Under the pieces are notes generated by a model. It was not told the origin of the DNA and made no database searches. It saw only the letters and a list, made by a program, of their open reading frames with translations. A program made the position numbers and the translations under genes. Below, piece by piece: positions 28,141 through 40,951 of a stretch of DNA of 64,000 nt (its first letter is position 1; each line of letters starts with the position of its first letter). Source of the DNA: Monilinia fructicola (lineage: Eukaryota > Ascomycota > Leotiomycetes > Helotiales > Sclerotiniaceae); the NCBI GenBank assembly GCA_008692225.1, contig VICG01000004.1, forward strand, positions 1,612,501 through 1,676,500, in the 5' to 3' direction.

Positions 28141-28440
28141 AGATGGGGACGGACCTTGATCACGATTCACACGATGCAGTGTGCACGGGTCGGGTATATT
28201 AGTTACCGTGCCTCGGCTCAAAGAATGTAGCTATTGTGAACATGTCTATAGATAGCTGGAGGTGTTGTCTTGCAACTTATACTTCAATCACATTCATTCT
28301 CTTGAATCATCAAAAGTATACAGAGTAGAGAGACTTTAGAATAGACCATTCATTCACTTCCACCTCATCGATAGATCAAATCATCTTTATCATAACATCA
28401 TCAGCATCACATTATTCGTTCGTCCAGAGTATTCGATATC

Positions 28441-29667
<1,227 letters not shown>

Positions 29668-30100
29668 TAGTATAGCGCTTTCAAGTATGGATTTTAGCAT
29701 CACTATAATGATTGTTTTGATACCCTTTGGACCAAATTTCTCCACGATATGTGACTTGTGAGCTATGCACAGCTGCTACTGCTGGTACCACTTGCTTAGT
29801 CGACAAACATCTGGCTTGAACATCTGCTTGGTCGACAAATACCCTCAAAGTCTGATTGGTATCTTGCCCGACTGAGCATGGGCGACTAAGCAGCCCACAA
29901 AGCAATTCCAAAAATAATAATCTTCTTTTCAAAATTGTTTTGATTAATCTTTCCTTCAACCCTTCGACCTTTGTGAAAATTTTCTTCCACGCACCACAAC
30001 ATCAACTCGTATTCTCTCGCAGCACTTGCTTTCTAATTCGTATACGAGGTTTGTACTCTTTAGCCTTTGTGTATGAGAGAATTCAATTGATCACTTTGTC
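29668..30100. other. Short spacer after nitronate monooxygenase
   Basis: 3' flank of the gene before it. No tandem repeat and no gene seen. Confidence 0.5.
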
Positions 30101-30710
30101 TGTCGGTCTAGGAACAATGCAAAGCTTCATGTAGTCCCTCTTCGTGGATCATGCCTCAAATTTCGCAAGCTCTTAAGAACCCAGAATCATACTGCAACGA
30201 GCATCAGCAGATGTGCTCCGTGTTGGTGGCTCGAAAGATTCTCACTGTAAATTCAACCTTCCTGATTCGTGCCTTTTTCTTACTGACTGTATTACATAGT
30301 CTCTCGTACAGTTTACCGAATTGTCGTTACAACCAATCGACTCCACTCCCAACGAAACTCCAGAGAATGTGCTCTTCGAAACGAGTGTCAATATCTGAAG
30401 AATCTCGAGTTGAAGTTCTTCGATCTGATCCCATATCACTGGTATGAAGCATATGATGCGAGAGTGGAGGGCCTTCGGCGCCTATCGGGTTTCAAATGAG
30501 GTAAGACCATTCCAATTTCTTATCACGGTACCGCTTTCTAATGCCCTCTCTTGCAGATGAAGCTCAAATTCTTTTTGTGGATATCTTTCCGCCCTTGGTT
30601 TACGTCAGCTCCTGCGACATCAAATCCGAATGTCGAACTAATTCATTCAGCTTCAAAGACAGCCATTCCTTTGGCACAGCATCCGCCATCAATATCGTGT
30701 AAATAGTTTC
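30101..30710 (+). pseudogene. Unresolved gene or gene relic, function unknown
   Basis: Several overlapping stretches in different plus-strand frames look coding, for example one with LKNPESYCNEHQQMC and one with NLELKFFDLIPYHWYEAY. They are split by stops. Splice-like signals are present (GTAAATTC at about 30246 to TTACATAG at about 30300, and GTAAGACC at about 30501 to CTTGCAG at about 30557), but no choice of introns keeps one frame throughout. It could be a real gene with the same single-base errors seen elsewhere or a decayed gene. I recognise no family. Confidence 0.3.
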
Positions 30711-30779
30711 TACTATCTACATCTCACGAACGTTAAGTTCAGAATAGACCCTAATCCCCTAAGTCTGAGGGTAGGTCAC

Positions 30780-32160
30780 CTGGACCCAGTTCAATGGGGT
30801 CCTTGGAGCTACCTTTAGACGGCTAAAGAGCAGAGGACCATGTACCAACCATTTTCTCGCGGCTCCATGCGCCGTTGAAAAATCTACGGGGTGCATGAAG
30901 GCACTTGTGCTTTCACACAAGTTGGCTGCAAGTATAAGCACGAGATGCCCATGGACCCGGCTACTCCATCTCACTTGATTTGGAACATGAGGCCCGATCA
31001 AATCTCCATCGGCCCGAATCATGAAGCTGCGAATTGGTATGGTCTGGGGGTCACCTCGATATTTTTCTACGATCGGTATCGGCCTCCAGATCAACCTGAA
31101 CAATCTCCAGCAAGCTGGTTCCAAAGGCATCAAAAGATTAAGTGATGTTCCGCTCTCGTGGTAATGTGATCTTACCATCACACGTATGACCTAGCGCAAA
31201 AGCCATTGATGCAGAGAACATCCGTGTTCGAAAGAGGTTAGTGATCACCACCTGCTAGAAATGCAGGGGCAGAAAGCAAATAAAACCACTAACGCAATCA
31301 CCAGCAACCATGAAAGCCCCCTCCACTCCCACCCAGTTCACCCCTCAACCATAATCATCAGCACGATAGCACAGCCCCAATAACCTGCGTACTTGATAGC
31401 AACAACAGTGACTGCGTTCGATCACGCGGCTTTCGTCGCTCGTACACCGCCCCTTTCCGGTGCTACATTACCATCAATACAAGCATATATTAAATACCAA
31501 GGATTGTATTACACCATCTGATCACGCGTCAAGTGATACTAACAGAAGTCCTGCAAGAGGCGTGCAGCCACAAACAGAACAGACTCTCCAACATTAAGCA
31601 CATCTTTGCCATCACACTCTTGCCTCTCAAGCCGGACTCGATCTATCGGGTCTGGTCCGACATCATAACGGCTCGGTCTATCAGACCCGAACAACCTGCA
31701 GGATCCCAACACGAGGCGGCGAATCTCTTTGAAGAAATGATCATCGAGTCAGAAAGGAGCTCGCTTAAAGCCAAAATAGCCACCATCACCGGCTGGACCC
31801 AAACCTATCGGTCTGGTCTGGGATGACCCTAATTCAGTCTACCCAGACCCAAGGGAGCTGCCAGATCCCAACACGGGACCTCCTGTGGTCCACCAATACC
31901 CATCGCCCCTTCCATTTGGGAAAAGCAATGGACCCCAGCAGAATCACGGGATCCTCGTCTCGCCTGCCGGAACCCGCCACCATGGCCTATCAAGACGGTA
32001 CCTCATTGCCTCAACGCGTCGCAATCGCCACGCAACCGCGGCCTGGACAATTGCGATGTCCCGCCCGATGGGATCGACATGATTTCGACGATGGAGCACG
32101 CGCATTATCAGAGGGGGACGTGGAGATTTCAACTCCACGGCCGGGGGAGGAAGGTTGGCG
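30780..32160 (+). pseudogene. Fragments of a CCCH zinc-finger protein gene
   Basis: At about 30888-30965 the plus strand encodes HEGTCAFTQVGCKYKHEMP, a CCCH-type finger (Cys-x6-Cys-x3-His) with flanks I know from ascomycete CCCH proteins. Further down, around 31710-31930, an acidic stretch (ANLFEEMIIESERSS) and, in another frame, a Pro-rich one (WDDPNSVYPDPRELPDPN) look like later parts of the same protein. The pieces lie in different frames with stops between them, and an upstream cysteine cluster is also out of frame. The block is richer in G+C than its surroundings. A decayed gene is my reading. An intact gene with introns plus sequence errors is the alternative. Confidence 0.45.
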
Positions 32161-32336
32161 TTAGAGGGGGTAGAAATTAACCCATACGGAGAAAAAAATG
32201 AAGACTCGACCCAGGAGATTCCCGAACGCAAAAAGGAGCTCGCTCAAAGAACCCATTGCCGAGCCGACGGCGTGAGATGGCCACAAGGCTTCTTGCTTCT
32301 GTATCTCCTGCCCACGTCGCGAAACTGGAAAGAAAG

Positions 32337-32432
32337 AGAAGGGAAGGGAAGGGAAGGGAAGGAAGGGAAGGGAAGGGAAGGGAAGGGAAGGGAAGGGAAG
32401 GGAAGGGAAGGGAAGGAAGGGAAGGAAGGGGG
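32337..32432. repeat. GGGAA/GGAA purine array
   Basis: About 19 units of GGGAA with occasional GGAA, purine-only on the plus strand and ending in a G run. Such a long polypurine mirror repeat could form triplex structures; that is inference. Confidence 0.9.
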
Positions 32433-33472
32433 GAAACCCAGATCTCTCCCCAGAGCGAGGGATTCCCCCGACTCGGATTCCGAGTCTGATGCCAAGCCCC
32501 GGGGATCAATGGGGCAGGATGGGGCCCGCGTCAAGTCTCGCACCTTTTTTCGGCTTTCGTCTCCTGGTCGCGAGCGCACGGGGCAGGCGCTGGCAAGAAA
32601 GTTCCACGTGCAACCTGCGCTGGTGCATGCAGTAATAACCGCGAGGTGAGGCGTGCAGCTGGGGTGGTGGGGTGATGATCGTTGTGAGGATGGGTGTAGT
32701 CGGGAATAGCATGCATATCGTGGAGGGGGATCTTTCGGTTGTGGATGGATGGCTTCGCTGTGAGGGAAGCCTTGGTTGTGCTTGGTATTGCGCAATTATC
32801 CCCGAGAAAGCAAATCAGCTTGCTGGAATAAGATACTATAAATCCGTTTGTTTGATTGCGGGTGTGCTGTGAATCGATGGTGTAAAGAGTGGTGCGTAGT
32901 GAGATGCCGTGACGAGTCCTGATATCTCAGTGGATTGGATATGGTGATTGGTGTAGCGAAAGATGTATCGGATTTGAGACTGAAACTCGGTCCGAAATTC
33001 ACAGTGTCGTGGGTTGGTGTTGTGGAGCTTTGTGGAAAGGTTGAGTTGGATGTTGGGATGCAGTAAAGAGTGTGGAATTGATGAGCAATGTAGAGTAATG
33101 AAGTAATATAAAAGCTTACTAGCTGAGCGTGACAGGTTTGGTGATAAGTATATGATTTCCTGTGGTAAGAGACAGGTAGATATAAGAGATCTATTATTTT
33201 CGGAATTGGCCCCAGTAACTTTCTCTACTTGCTGGCTATCGTCACCCCTCTTTCTATGATCTATATAGGGGTTTTTGTCACATCCATGAGTAAGTATCGA
33301 AACGGCGGATTCATATGGGCTGACATGCAAGGATTAGCAGCTGAAAACCAAATCTATATAATTGAAAGCACAAGTTGTTGCCATCAAAGCGTTCTCCATT
33401 AACGATTTGATATTCCTTTCGCAACCTCAGATATTTTGTCCCCCCATAACTCATAACCTAAGCCGTATCAAT

Positions 33473-33562
33473 ATCCCAGAGACTATTCATATCCCAGAGA
33501 CTATTCATATCCCAGAGACTATTCATATCCCAGAGACTATTCATATCCCAGAGACTATTCAT
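33473..33562. repeat. 18-bp minisatellite, 5 perfect copies
   Basis: Five identical tandem copies of ATCCCAGAGACTATTCAT (5 x 18 = 90 bp), followed by a truncated sixth. The unit is a multiple of three, so it reads as a hexapeptide repeat (IPETIH) in one frame, but no gene is evident around it. Confidence 0.95.
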
Positions 33563-33685
33563 ATCCCCACTCATCGCACCTCATCTTGGCCACATCACAC
33601 CGAATCTTCCTTCTACTATATATCCAATTTCCTCTCCATATAGCTGAAATACCATGTTGGCTGACCGTTCTTAACCCGACATGTG

Positions 33686-34740
33686 CTACCCCAGTAACCC
33701 ATTCGTACTTCTATTCCCATCCTCGCTTGCTGTATCACCCTCTGTTCTCATTATAACCTTAGTTGAATCTATACAATCGAAACATAAACGGTGAAAATCC
33801 TTCTGCATCTTATTGCCTACATCTCGAGCGCGGTTACCATGTAGCATTCTTATGCATGTCTTACAAGATCCTCCGGGAACCTTGAGATAGGAGTTCTTGC
33901 AGACCAGAACTGCCAATGCAGGACTGCACCACGCCTTTCTTTCAACAGGTTTCGACAGGCCACATGCTGGTTTTGATAAGTGGGATAACGTAGCTCGCAA
34001 GGGACTTTGTGCTGCACTCACAGCTAGCTTCGCCGAGTATCTCGAGAATGTTGAAGAGGACACAGAGATGCTTACCACGGAGGGAGTCGCGAGCTACATT
34101 GCCAACACCTATAAGAGACATTAGTCATTCCATTCGCTTAAAGTGAGATGAATACCAGCATACCAAGAGAATGATGATCCACATGCAAGCCATGATGCGG
34201 GGTGGGATTAATCTCATGAAGATGCCCTGCAGACTCATATGCCTTGAATCTCGTAATCCACGCGAGTGCAAGCGCATGATGTAGCAGAAGACAGGAGTCA
34301 TCAATTGATTCATCTCATCCTTTTTAAATTCCTTGAAGTCTTTTCTCTCCATCCATACGCGAAGCCAGGGCTTCAATATCTCCATATCGAGGGCGCAGTA
34401 TCCCGACGTGAAGAGTTTGCCAGACGTCTTTGATGGGGGTGTCGTAAATTTCATCAATCATAAGGTCCTGAAGCAGCCGGAAGCAGAATTATAAACCTCT
34501 GACCGAGCCGTCCTGGATTGTAATGAGGGGGCTAGTGGATCTTTTCACGTGCCATCTGATCAAGTACCTTCAAACTTCGGGGCTGTTTTTGAGAATGATC
34601 CTGGGAACCGGATATGTTGCCAGGGGAATTTCACTTCTTTTCCTGTCGCCATTGTGATCAAAGGCAACATCTTCCTTCACAAGCACAATCGTCGGATCGC
34701 CTTGAGGGTCAATCGCCAGCTGTACTGGGGGCTACCTTTC
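33686..34740 (-). pseudogene. Unresolved minus-strand gene or relic, family unknown
   Basis: Read on the minus strand, successive segments look coding in changing frames: one with AIDPQGDPTIVLVKED (about 34710-34660), one with DEIYDTPIKDVWQTLHVGIL (about 34455-34395), one with KDFKEFKKDEMNQLMTPVF (about 34345-34290), and a Cys-rich end with CKTCIRMLHG and HRLCFDCID (about 33875-33770). One frame change (A4 near 34340) again fits one extra base in a run. A GTATGC...CTTATAG intron at about 34165-34115 is plausible. The number of breaks does not let me fix a model. The IDPQGD segment vaguely recalls the start of some fungal BTB-type proteins, but I would not assign it. Confidence 0.33.
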
Positions 34741-35709
34741 TGTGAGCGATGTGATAAAAAGTGGACTATATCAAATACTTAGTGTTGTAGTAGCCGGGCT
34801 TGCCATTGCTCCTACCCGTGCAGAGTAAATTTGAGGTCTTGAAAGATCTTGTTGATCTGAGTTGAAAAAATAAAAGATTGGAGACTCGAGGAGGAAAGTA
34901 AAGAGGTTTGAGGAAGACGTCTCTGAGAATGCTAGCGCCAAAAGCGGGGAGATTAAGAAAGCAGAAGTTAAAACTGGTTACGAAGATACCTGGAATGGGA
35001 TGAGACGGGAAGACAAAATAATACTACAGAGATTATGGCAGTCGCGAGAGTGAATAAATCGCCGAAACAGAGGTGATGGAAGTCTCGATGTTGAAACCGG
35101 AGAGAACTCGATGCTTGAAGTGAACGACTTATCTCGAAGGAAGGGGGAGTTGTCAAAAATAGCCACTAGATATCTGAACATATAAATGAGTTTCCATTAC
35201 CCAGGTAGTCCATCTCAATCCCGATATGCCATGCCCAGAGTCATAGCCATAAAATCATAATATGCAGCAAAATACGAGAAGATGCATCTAAGCAACCACA
35301 CCAACACTCCCAAATCCCACCAAAGCAAAATCCGAACAGATGCAACGCCAAATCTACCAATCAATCAATATAAAGCAATCAATCAATCTTCAAAGATACC
35401 ACATACTATGTAGTCATCTCATCAATATCAGGGTATCTCAAACATTGTCTCCCGAAACTGCATTACCAGCCCCATTCTATGCTCCTTCAAAGTCATCCAT
35501 GCCATGGATGCCATCCATTGCCCAGAAAAGATGAAAAAAGAAACCGTCAAAATGGCAAAACTGAAATGCCACTAGGGCATTCAGAAACTTCGGATTTCCG
35601 TACGTTTTTTCTGTTACATCTCAACCCAACAGCTACTAAAGCTGAGTGGCTGAACCACTGCGCTAAAGCCGCTGTTGAGTTGGTGCTGGAAGTAAGCGAA
35701 TTCGAGTAT
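34741..35709. other. Spacer
   Basis: No supported gene. Short open frames at 34968-35181 and 35340-36060 are shadows or chance. The right part is the 3' flank of the membrane-protein gene that ends at 35710. Confidence 0.5.
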
Positions 35710-37179
35710 CTATGGATAGTCGGCGCGAGTGTCGTGTACTCGTTCCGTGTCGACCCAATCCGGAACGGGAACTTGCACCGCGGGGGCGTGTTCGGCAGCA
35801 GTATCTTTGGATGCCGCTTCAGCTTGAGGGACAGAGTCCGATTCACCAACAATCGAATCCTTCTGACGAACCGCATCCCAGATCCCATTTCCCTTGATTG
35901 CTTCGGCTTCTGCTTTGTTCAACCATTCTTCCCATTTCTTTGTTTTCGGTGCAGCTCCGCTGGTACTCACCCATCCGATTTTCTTCGTTTCTCGGATCGC
36001 ATACCACAGTGTTCTAGTGAACGAGGGCTTTCGTTCAACGTCATTTTCATCCTGAGCTAAATGTGCCCCGAGTGCCTCGTCAGGCGTGATGTCTTCCCAT
36101 TTATAGCTCGACAGATCCCAGAACCTTCCTTTGTTCATTAGAGCTACGCCCCAGAATGCACCGTTAAGAACAATGTAGGATGCACCAATGGATATTTGCA
36201 TTTGGAAATCGCAGTTACCCAACAACACAACCGACACCATGAGCAAAAAGGTACCAAAGCCGACAAGTATTCGGTATGGATCGGTAGAAACGTAGTAGCG
36301 GCATTCTTCGGTACCAGAGTATAGTTCTCGAGCAACATCCTCATCGCACCTGACTACAATGAATGCCCCTTCCCTAGTGCGAATTACGACATCGCCCTGT
36401 GGGACTTTGCTTTTGAAATTACGATTCATGAGAATGGGTGACCAGTATGATGCGTAGCCAACGATGGATGAGGCGAGGGAGATAGTAAAAAGTGCAACGC
36501 AGGCAGTGCCATCATGAGTCAACACTGCCCATATGAAGAGGCCGATAGTTAAGAAGAAAGATATTAGGGATAGGCAATTCAGAGGTGACCAAAATTTGGC
36601 TGGTACATGGGGTTTTGACCCATCTAAACTGGTTCCAGGGTGGGTAATCTTCGCTGTGAGGGTCCTGCGTCGAGGTTGAAGCTTTCTCCCACTTTCCAAA
36701 TGTGCAGAATCAATACTGCTTGAATTCGAAACCTGTCTCTCTTTATTTGTAGATGTAGGTGGGGACGGCAATTTTCCCGAGTTTTTGTGTTTAATTTCGA
36801 AGACTTTGAACTGGTAAGGCTCGAGGTCTTCTATCGGGTGTATTATATTTGGAAAGAAGTTGAGGGTTGGTATAAAAATCCCGCTATGGACTCCTACAAC
36901 AGCTGCGTTGACTTGTGGCATTCGAGAGGGACGAGAGGACTTGAGGAGGACTTGTGGCGCGGGTATGATACGAGGAAGCATACACATCCAGGATGAAGTC
37001 ATGGACTGTGAGTGTTCAGCCATGGCAGATTCTCCTATAACGGCGAGAAGCGACACGATATCTAATCTCCATCCTTCTCTTTAACATTTGTCAGTTGATG
37101 TAAAGATCAGAGAAACATGAGAAGAGTGACGTTTAACGTACCGAACTTCTTTTCCCGTAGGAAACCATGAATTTGACAT
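35710..37179 (-). CDS. Uncharacterised multi-pass membrane protein
   Basis: Two exons, 37179-37142 and 37078-35710, joined by a GTACGT...TTAAAG intron. The lengths (38+1369) give 468 residues with no frame problem. The first exon supplies MSNSWFPTGKEVR, and the frame continues smoothly into the second, which decides the start. The protein has a soluble N-terminal third, then four clear hydrophobic segments (around FWSPLNCLSLISFFLTIGLF, CVALFTISLASSIVGYASYW, ILVGFGTFLLMVSVVLLG and ISIGASYIVLNGAFWGVALM), and a charged, Ala/Glu-rich C-terminus. A further weakly hydrophobic stretch lies near residues 60-90. I do not recognise the family. It looks like one of the conserved filamentous-ascomycete membrane proteins of unknown role. 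Confidence 0.82.
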
Positions 37180-38938
37180 CTTGAGTATTGAGATCTTACT
37201 TCTTGATATTTTTTCCTTCCGTACCTAATCGCCAGCTCTCAAGAAGAGCAAGCAAGCATCTTTTAATCATCAACTGGCTCATCAAATGAGAAAAAAAAAC
37301 CTACAGAGCCTCAATTAACCTTATATCTCATTCCTTTTACGGAGTATCCATTCTATCCATTCTACTCAATCTATGCATTCCATACCCCGGGATGGGGCAT
37401 CCTTCATGATCACACAAAACAAGCAAGTAACATCGCGTCTCACAAACCCTTGGAGCTGAAAAACGCGGAGCCCAGTAGCGCGTGGGTCGGGACGATCATG
37501 ACAAGGGATAAGCTGCTTTGTAAAGTAATTACGGGGTACATGATGGCTGTGTTTATAAGAGTAGTGCTTTCTAGAGGTAGATACATATCAACCCAGCAAA
37601 CCTGATATTTAACGTTGACAAACGGCAGAGGGAGGTGCTGGAACTCTATTTGCTCTATGGAAAAGGAAATGAAAAGGTGATGGATCTTTACAGATTCCAT
37701 ACCATTTACAACAAGCAAATCTTTCGTTCTGATGCAGTACATACTCGAGCATCTGACACTGTACTCCGTAGGAATTTGGCGGTTAGCACCCATCGTTTAT
37801 TAATATCTACCTAGGTATCCATATTAGCGTTCAGATCACCCTGGAGCCCTCCCCAAACTAATCAGCCTGACAGCATGACAGCATGACAGCATGGAAAGCC
37901 CAAGAACAGATCAGCCAAATCCATCCAATACATGTAAGTGGATGATATCCTTACCCCAGCAATACTCCTCTAGCATCTTCAAGCATCTCCAGGGCTGTTC
38001 GTCTAATCTTTCTTTCCTCCTTGTTTCATTTGTCGACGCAACATTATAACCTTATTCCACCCACCATTCATTTTCCACCATGCATTTACCCACCCAAAAC
38101 TTCGTTGTACCATACATATAGTCAACCAGCGGCTAGGGCGAGGAACGAAGTAATAGAAGAAGAAGAAGAAGAAGAAGAAGCAAGGAAGAGGCACAGGGAG
38201 CGGGACTGGGGAAAAAGTAAATCTACCCATCTTCTGAGCATTCTTCGTTTGTAAATTGTAATGAAGGGGTCGCATTGATTTCGGCGCAAGATACAAGACA
38301 CGAACGAGAACATTCACCAGAAGACGCCGACGGCGCAACACATACATAGTGGATTTCTATTTTTGCTACATATTGCATCGTATCATCGAGGTAATAAATC
38401 AAAAGTATCGATGATGGCGTCTCCGAAGTTGAGGCTTAATTACTCAAGAGCAAAAGACGTCCATTCGCCGAAACAAGTCACATATATTCTGTTTGGAGCT
38501 GTTGCCTGTTCATCCGCAGGTACCCGTTTGCGCGTGAGGCTGAGTTGGTGGTACAATGGTCATTTGTTTCTTATTAGTCATGTCAGATTCGGATTCTGAA
38601 TACATATGAACAATGCGTGAGACAAGAGTCTCATGATGAGAGTCTTGGAATCTAAGTTGTGATAAGAAACCAAAACATGATAAGAATATGGTAAAAGCAT
38701 CAACGAGAAAGATATCACACCCAGAATCCCAAGTCATCTCTCGTTGCAAACCTCATATCCAAGTCTATGCGCCTTAACGCCCGGTATCGTCTTGTTCCAC
38801 CCCGTTTTGTATCAAAGTTTCGCATCTTCCCCTTCCAGTTGATGGTATTAACTGATCTGTATAGAAGTAAATGGAAGAGCCTGATCGAGGCAAAAAAATC
38901 ATCTGACTTCGTAGCAACCTCCCTGAAGAGTTTGCAGA
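37180..38938. other. Spacer between membrane-protein gene and adenosine deaminase
   Basis: Holds the promoter of the membrane-protein gene and the 3' flank of the deaminase gene. Contains TACGGAGTA (37338-37346), its reverse complement TACTCCGTA (37762-37770), a TACCTAGGTA palindrome (37808-37817), three tandem ATGACAGC units near 37870 and a GAA microsatellite at about 38156-38181. No gene seen. Confidence 0.6.
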
Positions 38939-40951
38939 TCAATGTCGGCCAGGCACTGGTGTCCAGTCATTAACCCAGCTATATTCATCAACGATCCATT
39001 GACAATAATCTTTCCACCTCAAATTCCATTCCTTCGTCACCTCTTTTTTCTCCTCGTTATCCATGCAGCTGTGCTCTAAACTCCATTTTGCAAGCTGTTT
39101 CCAGCCATGAAGAGACATTGACTCTGAGCCAATCATTACTTGATAGAAGTCATGGGATAAGGACGATCGGTTTTTGGTTAGTAAATATCCGTATAATCAA
39201 GAAGAGGAGGCATACCTATAAAATGTAGCATTATCACTGTTGATCGTACAAGGCACATCGTTTGCCAGTAATATTGGAAGGTTATGTCCCGCAATATTAG
39301 GAGTCAGACCCAGAACTTCGTTAGAAATAGGACATGATTCAATGGCAATATTCTTTTCTTTAAATATTTCCATGAGCATAGGATGACGTGCCACTGCATA
39401 ACCGTGTCCGATTCTTTTCGCGTTCAGTAAGATCGCATCGAAAAGATTACCGTCCACTTTGTCGCCAACTTGTAGGGTCTCTCCGCAATGGAATAGAAAT
39501 GGTATTTCTAGTTTCTGATCTCGGCATTTTCGCCGGAATGCGAGGAATTCGGGCACAAAATGTCGAAGCTCATTTCCCATCTCTTCGTGACCCACAAGAT
39601 CGAAGCCTGTATTCTCATTAATGGATGGGGGTGCGATTGAACTTCGAATCAAACTAACCACACAGTAATTTTGGATATTTCTTCTTCAAGTCAATGCACT
39701 CATCAAGCGCCACCTCAATTTGGCCCCTATCAAATGAGCGAGGCGTGCAATAGATGACCTTCATGCCTCCAAAATACTGCTTGGCACTTCGAATATTCTG
39801 CATGGTCCTGTGAAGTTCTTCATCGATTATATTCATAATTCCTTCATTGCCGATAGTCTTCATACCGTCATCCGATTTCAATGAATTCGTAGCCATAAAG
39901 TTGGGACGTATCTCAGCATACTGAATATTGTCCTTGACAAAATCCTTGATGCACTCTCGAGTATAATTTCGGAATGCCGACTCATATGCAAATAGTCCCT
40001 TCATCATTTGAGTTCTATAGTTGAACTTCTCCCAGATCCTGGTCTTGTCAGCGAAGAGCTGCTGAGTTCAAAGTCGTTTACGTACCCGCGACCAGTTTGA
40101 TTACAGCCATGCGCCTCATCTTCCGAAATTTGCATCTTTCTCTCGAGCCATATTTCGGCACCCGTTGTACCGCTCAGCTTTTGATCTTCAAAGTTGAACT
40201 CCCTTTGAAACTTCTTGTATGACATCCATCTATTAGAGATATAGTTTTCATCATTAACGTTTCCCAGAGGAACATAGATTTCTTTCTCCTCGCCTTTCAC
40301 GTGAGTCGCTTCATGAGGTGTCATTACCATGAAAGAAATTCGTGACTCTGCGTAATTTTCCGGCTTCGTCAGAGGAAGAGTACTCCTGATATACATTGCA
40401 TCGATATTTCTCGCCTGTTGTATTAAGAACCGAGCTGGTAGGCAGGAATTGAAATGTATGTGAAGGTGAGCGCCTTTTGGCATTCGTTTCGCAATTTCCA
40501 TCAACTTCGTGCTATTGATGAGATCCACGTTCCCCAAAAAGTGCTCTCCTTGAGTCCTCTTACCAGTAGCAAGACCTTTCGAATCGACTGGTTTCCCATA
40601 AGTCTTATCCCAATCATAATCTCTGATTCGATGGACAATTTTTGCCGCCCTCTTCTCCACCTCTGAAGCCAACTCTTCCGCTTCCGCATCAAATGCTGTT
40701 CTCCGTTCAGCTAGTTGAAGACTCTTCAACGCTTTATTGTAATCCTCTGGGGTATCGAATTCTCTCTTCTCAATCGCAAGACGCCACATTTCCTTTGCTC
40801 TTGTGCCTGGCCTTCCAGATTGAGGCATTCTTAAAATACTAGACCTCGGCTTCTCTCTTTGGACCTCTTTGATCTCACTGTCCGGCGCTTCCTCGCCTTC
40901 TTTAAGTAGAGAGCACAAAACGCCCATCCCATCCAGCCTTGATATCACCAA
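38939..40951 (-). CDS. Adenosine deaminase, ADGF/CECR1-like
   Basis: Metal-dependent hydrolase that converts adenosine to inosine. Four exons: 40951-40086, 40038-39659, 39606-39216 and 39167-38939, giving 621 residues. Active-site motifs are in the expected order: MPKGAHLHIHFN (metal-binding HxH), FLFHCGE (His and catalytic Glu), NAKRIGHGYAVARHP (His), ESCPISNEVLGL and INSDNATFY (metal-ligand Asp; the second Asp of SDD is Asn). Length and motif spacing fit the ADGF/CECR1 branch, not the short Ada branch. I see no signal peptide, so it is probably intracellular. Introns 1 and 2 are GT...AG. Intron 3 starts GTATGC but the conserved frame requires its end at ...CCG (39168-39169), not AG, which is odd. 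Upstream exons cannot be excluded. Confidence 0.9.

Larger units (their letters stand above)
25625..28440. other. Gene-poor stretch upstream of the nitronate monooxygenase
   Basis: About 2.8 kb. It holds a GT microsatellite (26191-26225), a direct repeat block near 27875-27921 and an ATGGG array (28116-28140). Between about 27.1 and 27.6 kb short open stretches in all three plus-strand frames look protein-like but are broken by stops and cannot be joined by splice sites. They may be a relic, but I recognise no family. The final 200 bp are the likely promoter and leader of the next gene. Confidence 0.5.
32161..33685. other. Repeat-bearing region without a recognisable gene
   Basis: Holds a GGGAA-type array and an 18-bp minisatellite, listed separately. 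A 164-codon plus-strand frame (32155-32649) runs through the purine array and gives a Lys/Glu/Gly/Arg repeat; I take it as a by-product of the array. No other coding signal is seen. Confidence 0.5.

Noticed and set aside
32155..32649. 164-codon plus-strand frame
   Set aside because: Mostly the GGGAA purine array read in frame (Lys/Glu/Gly/Arg); flanks show no recognisable domain.
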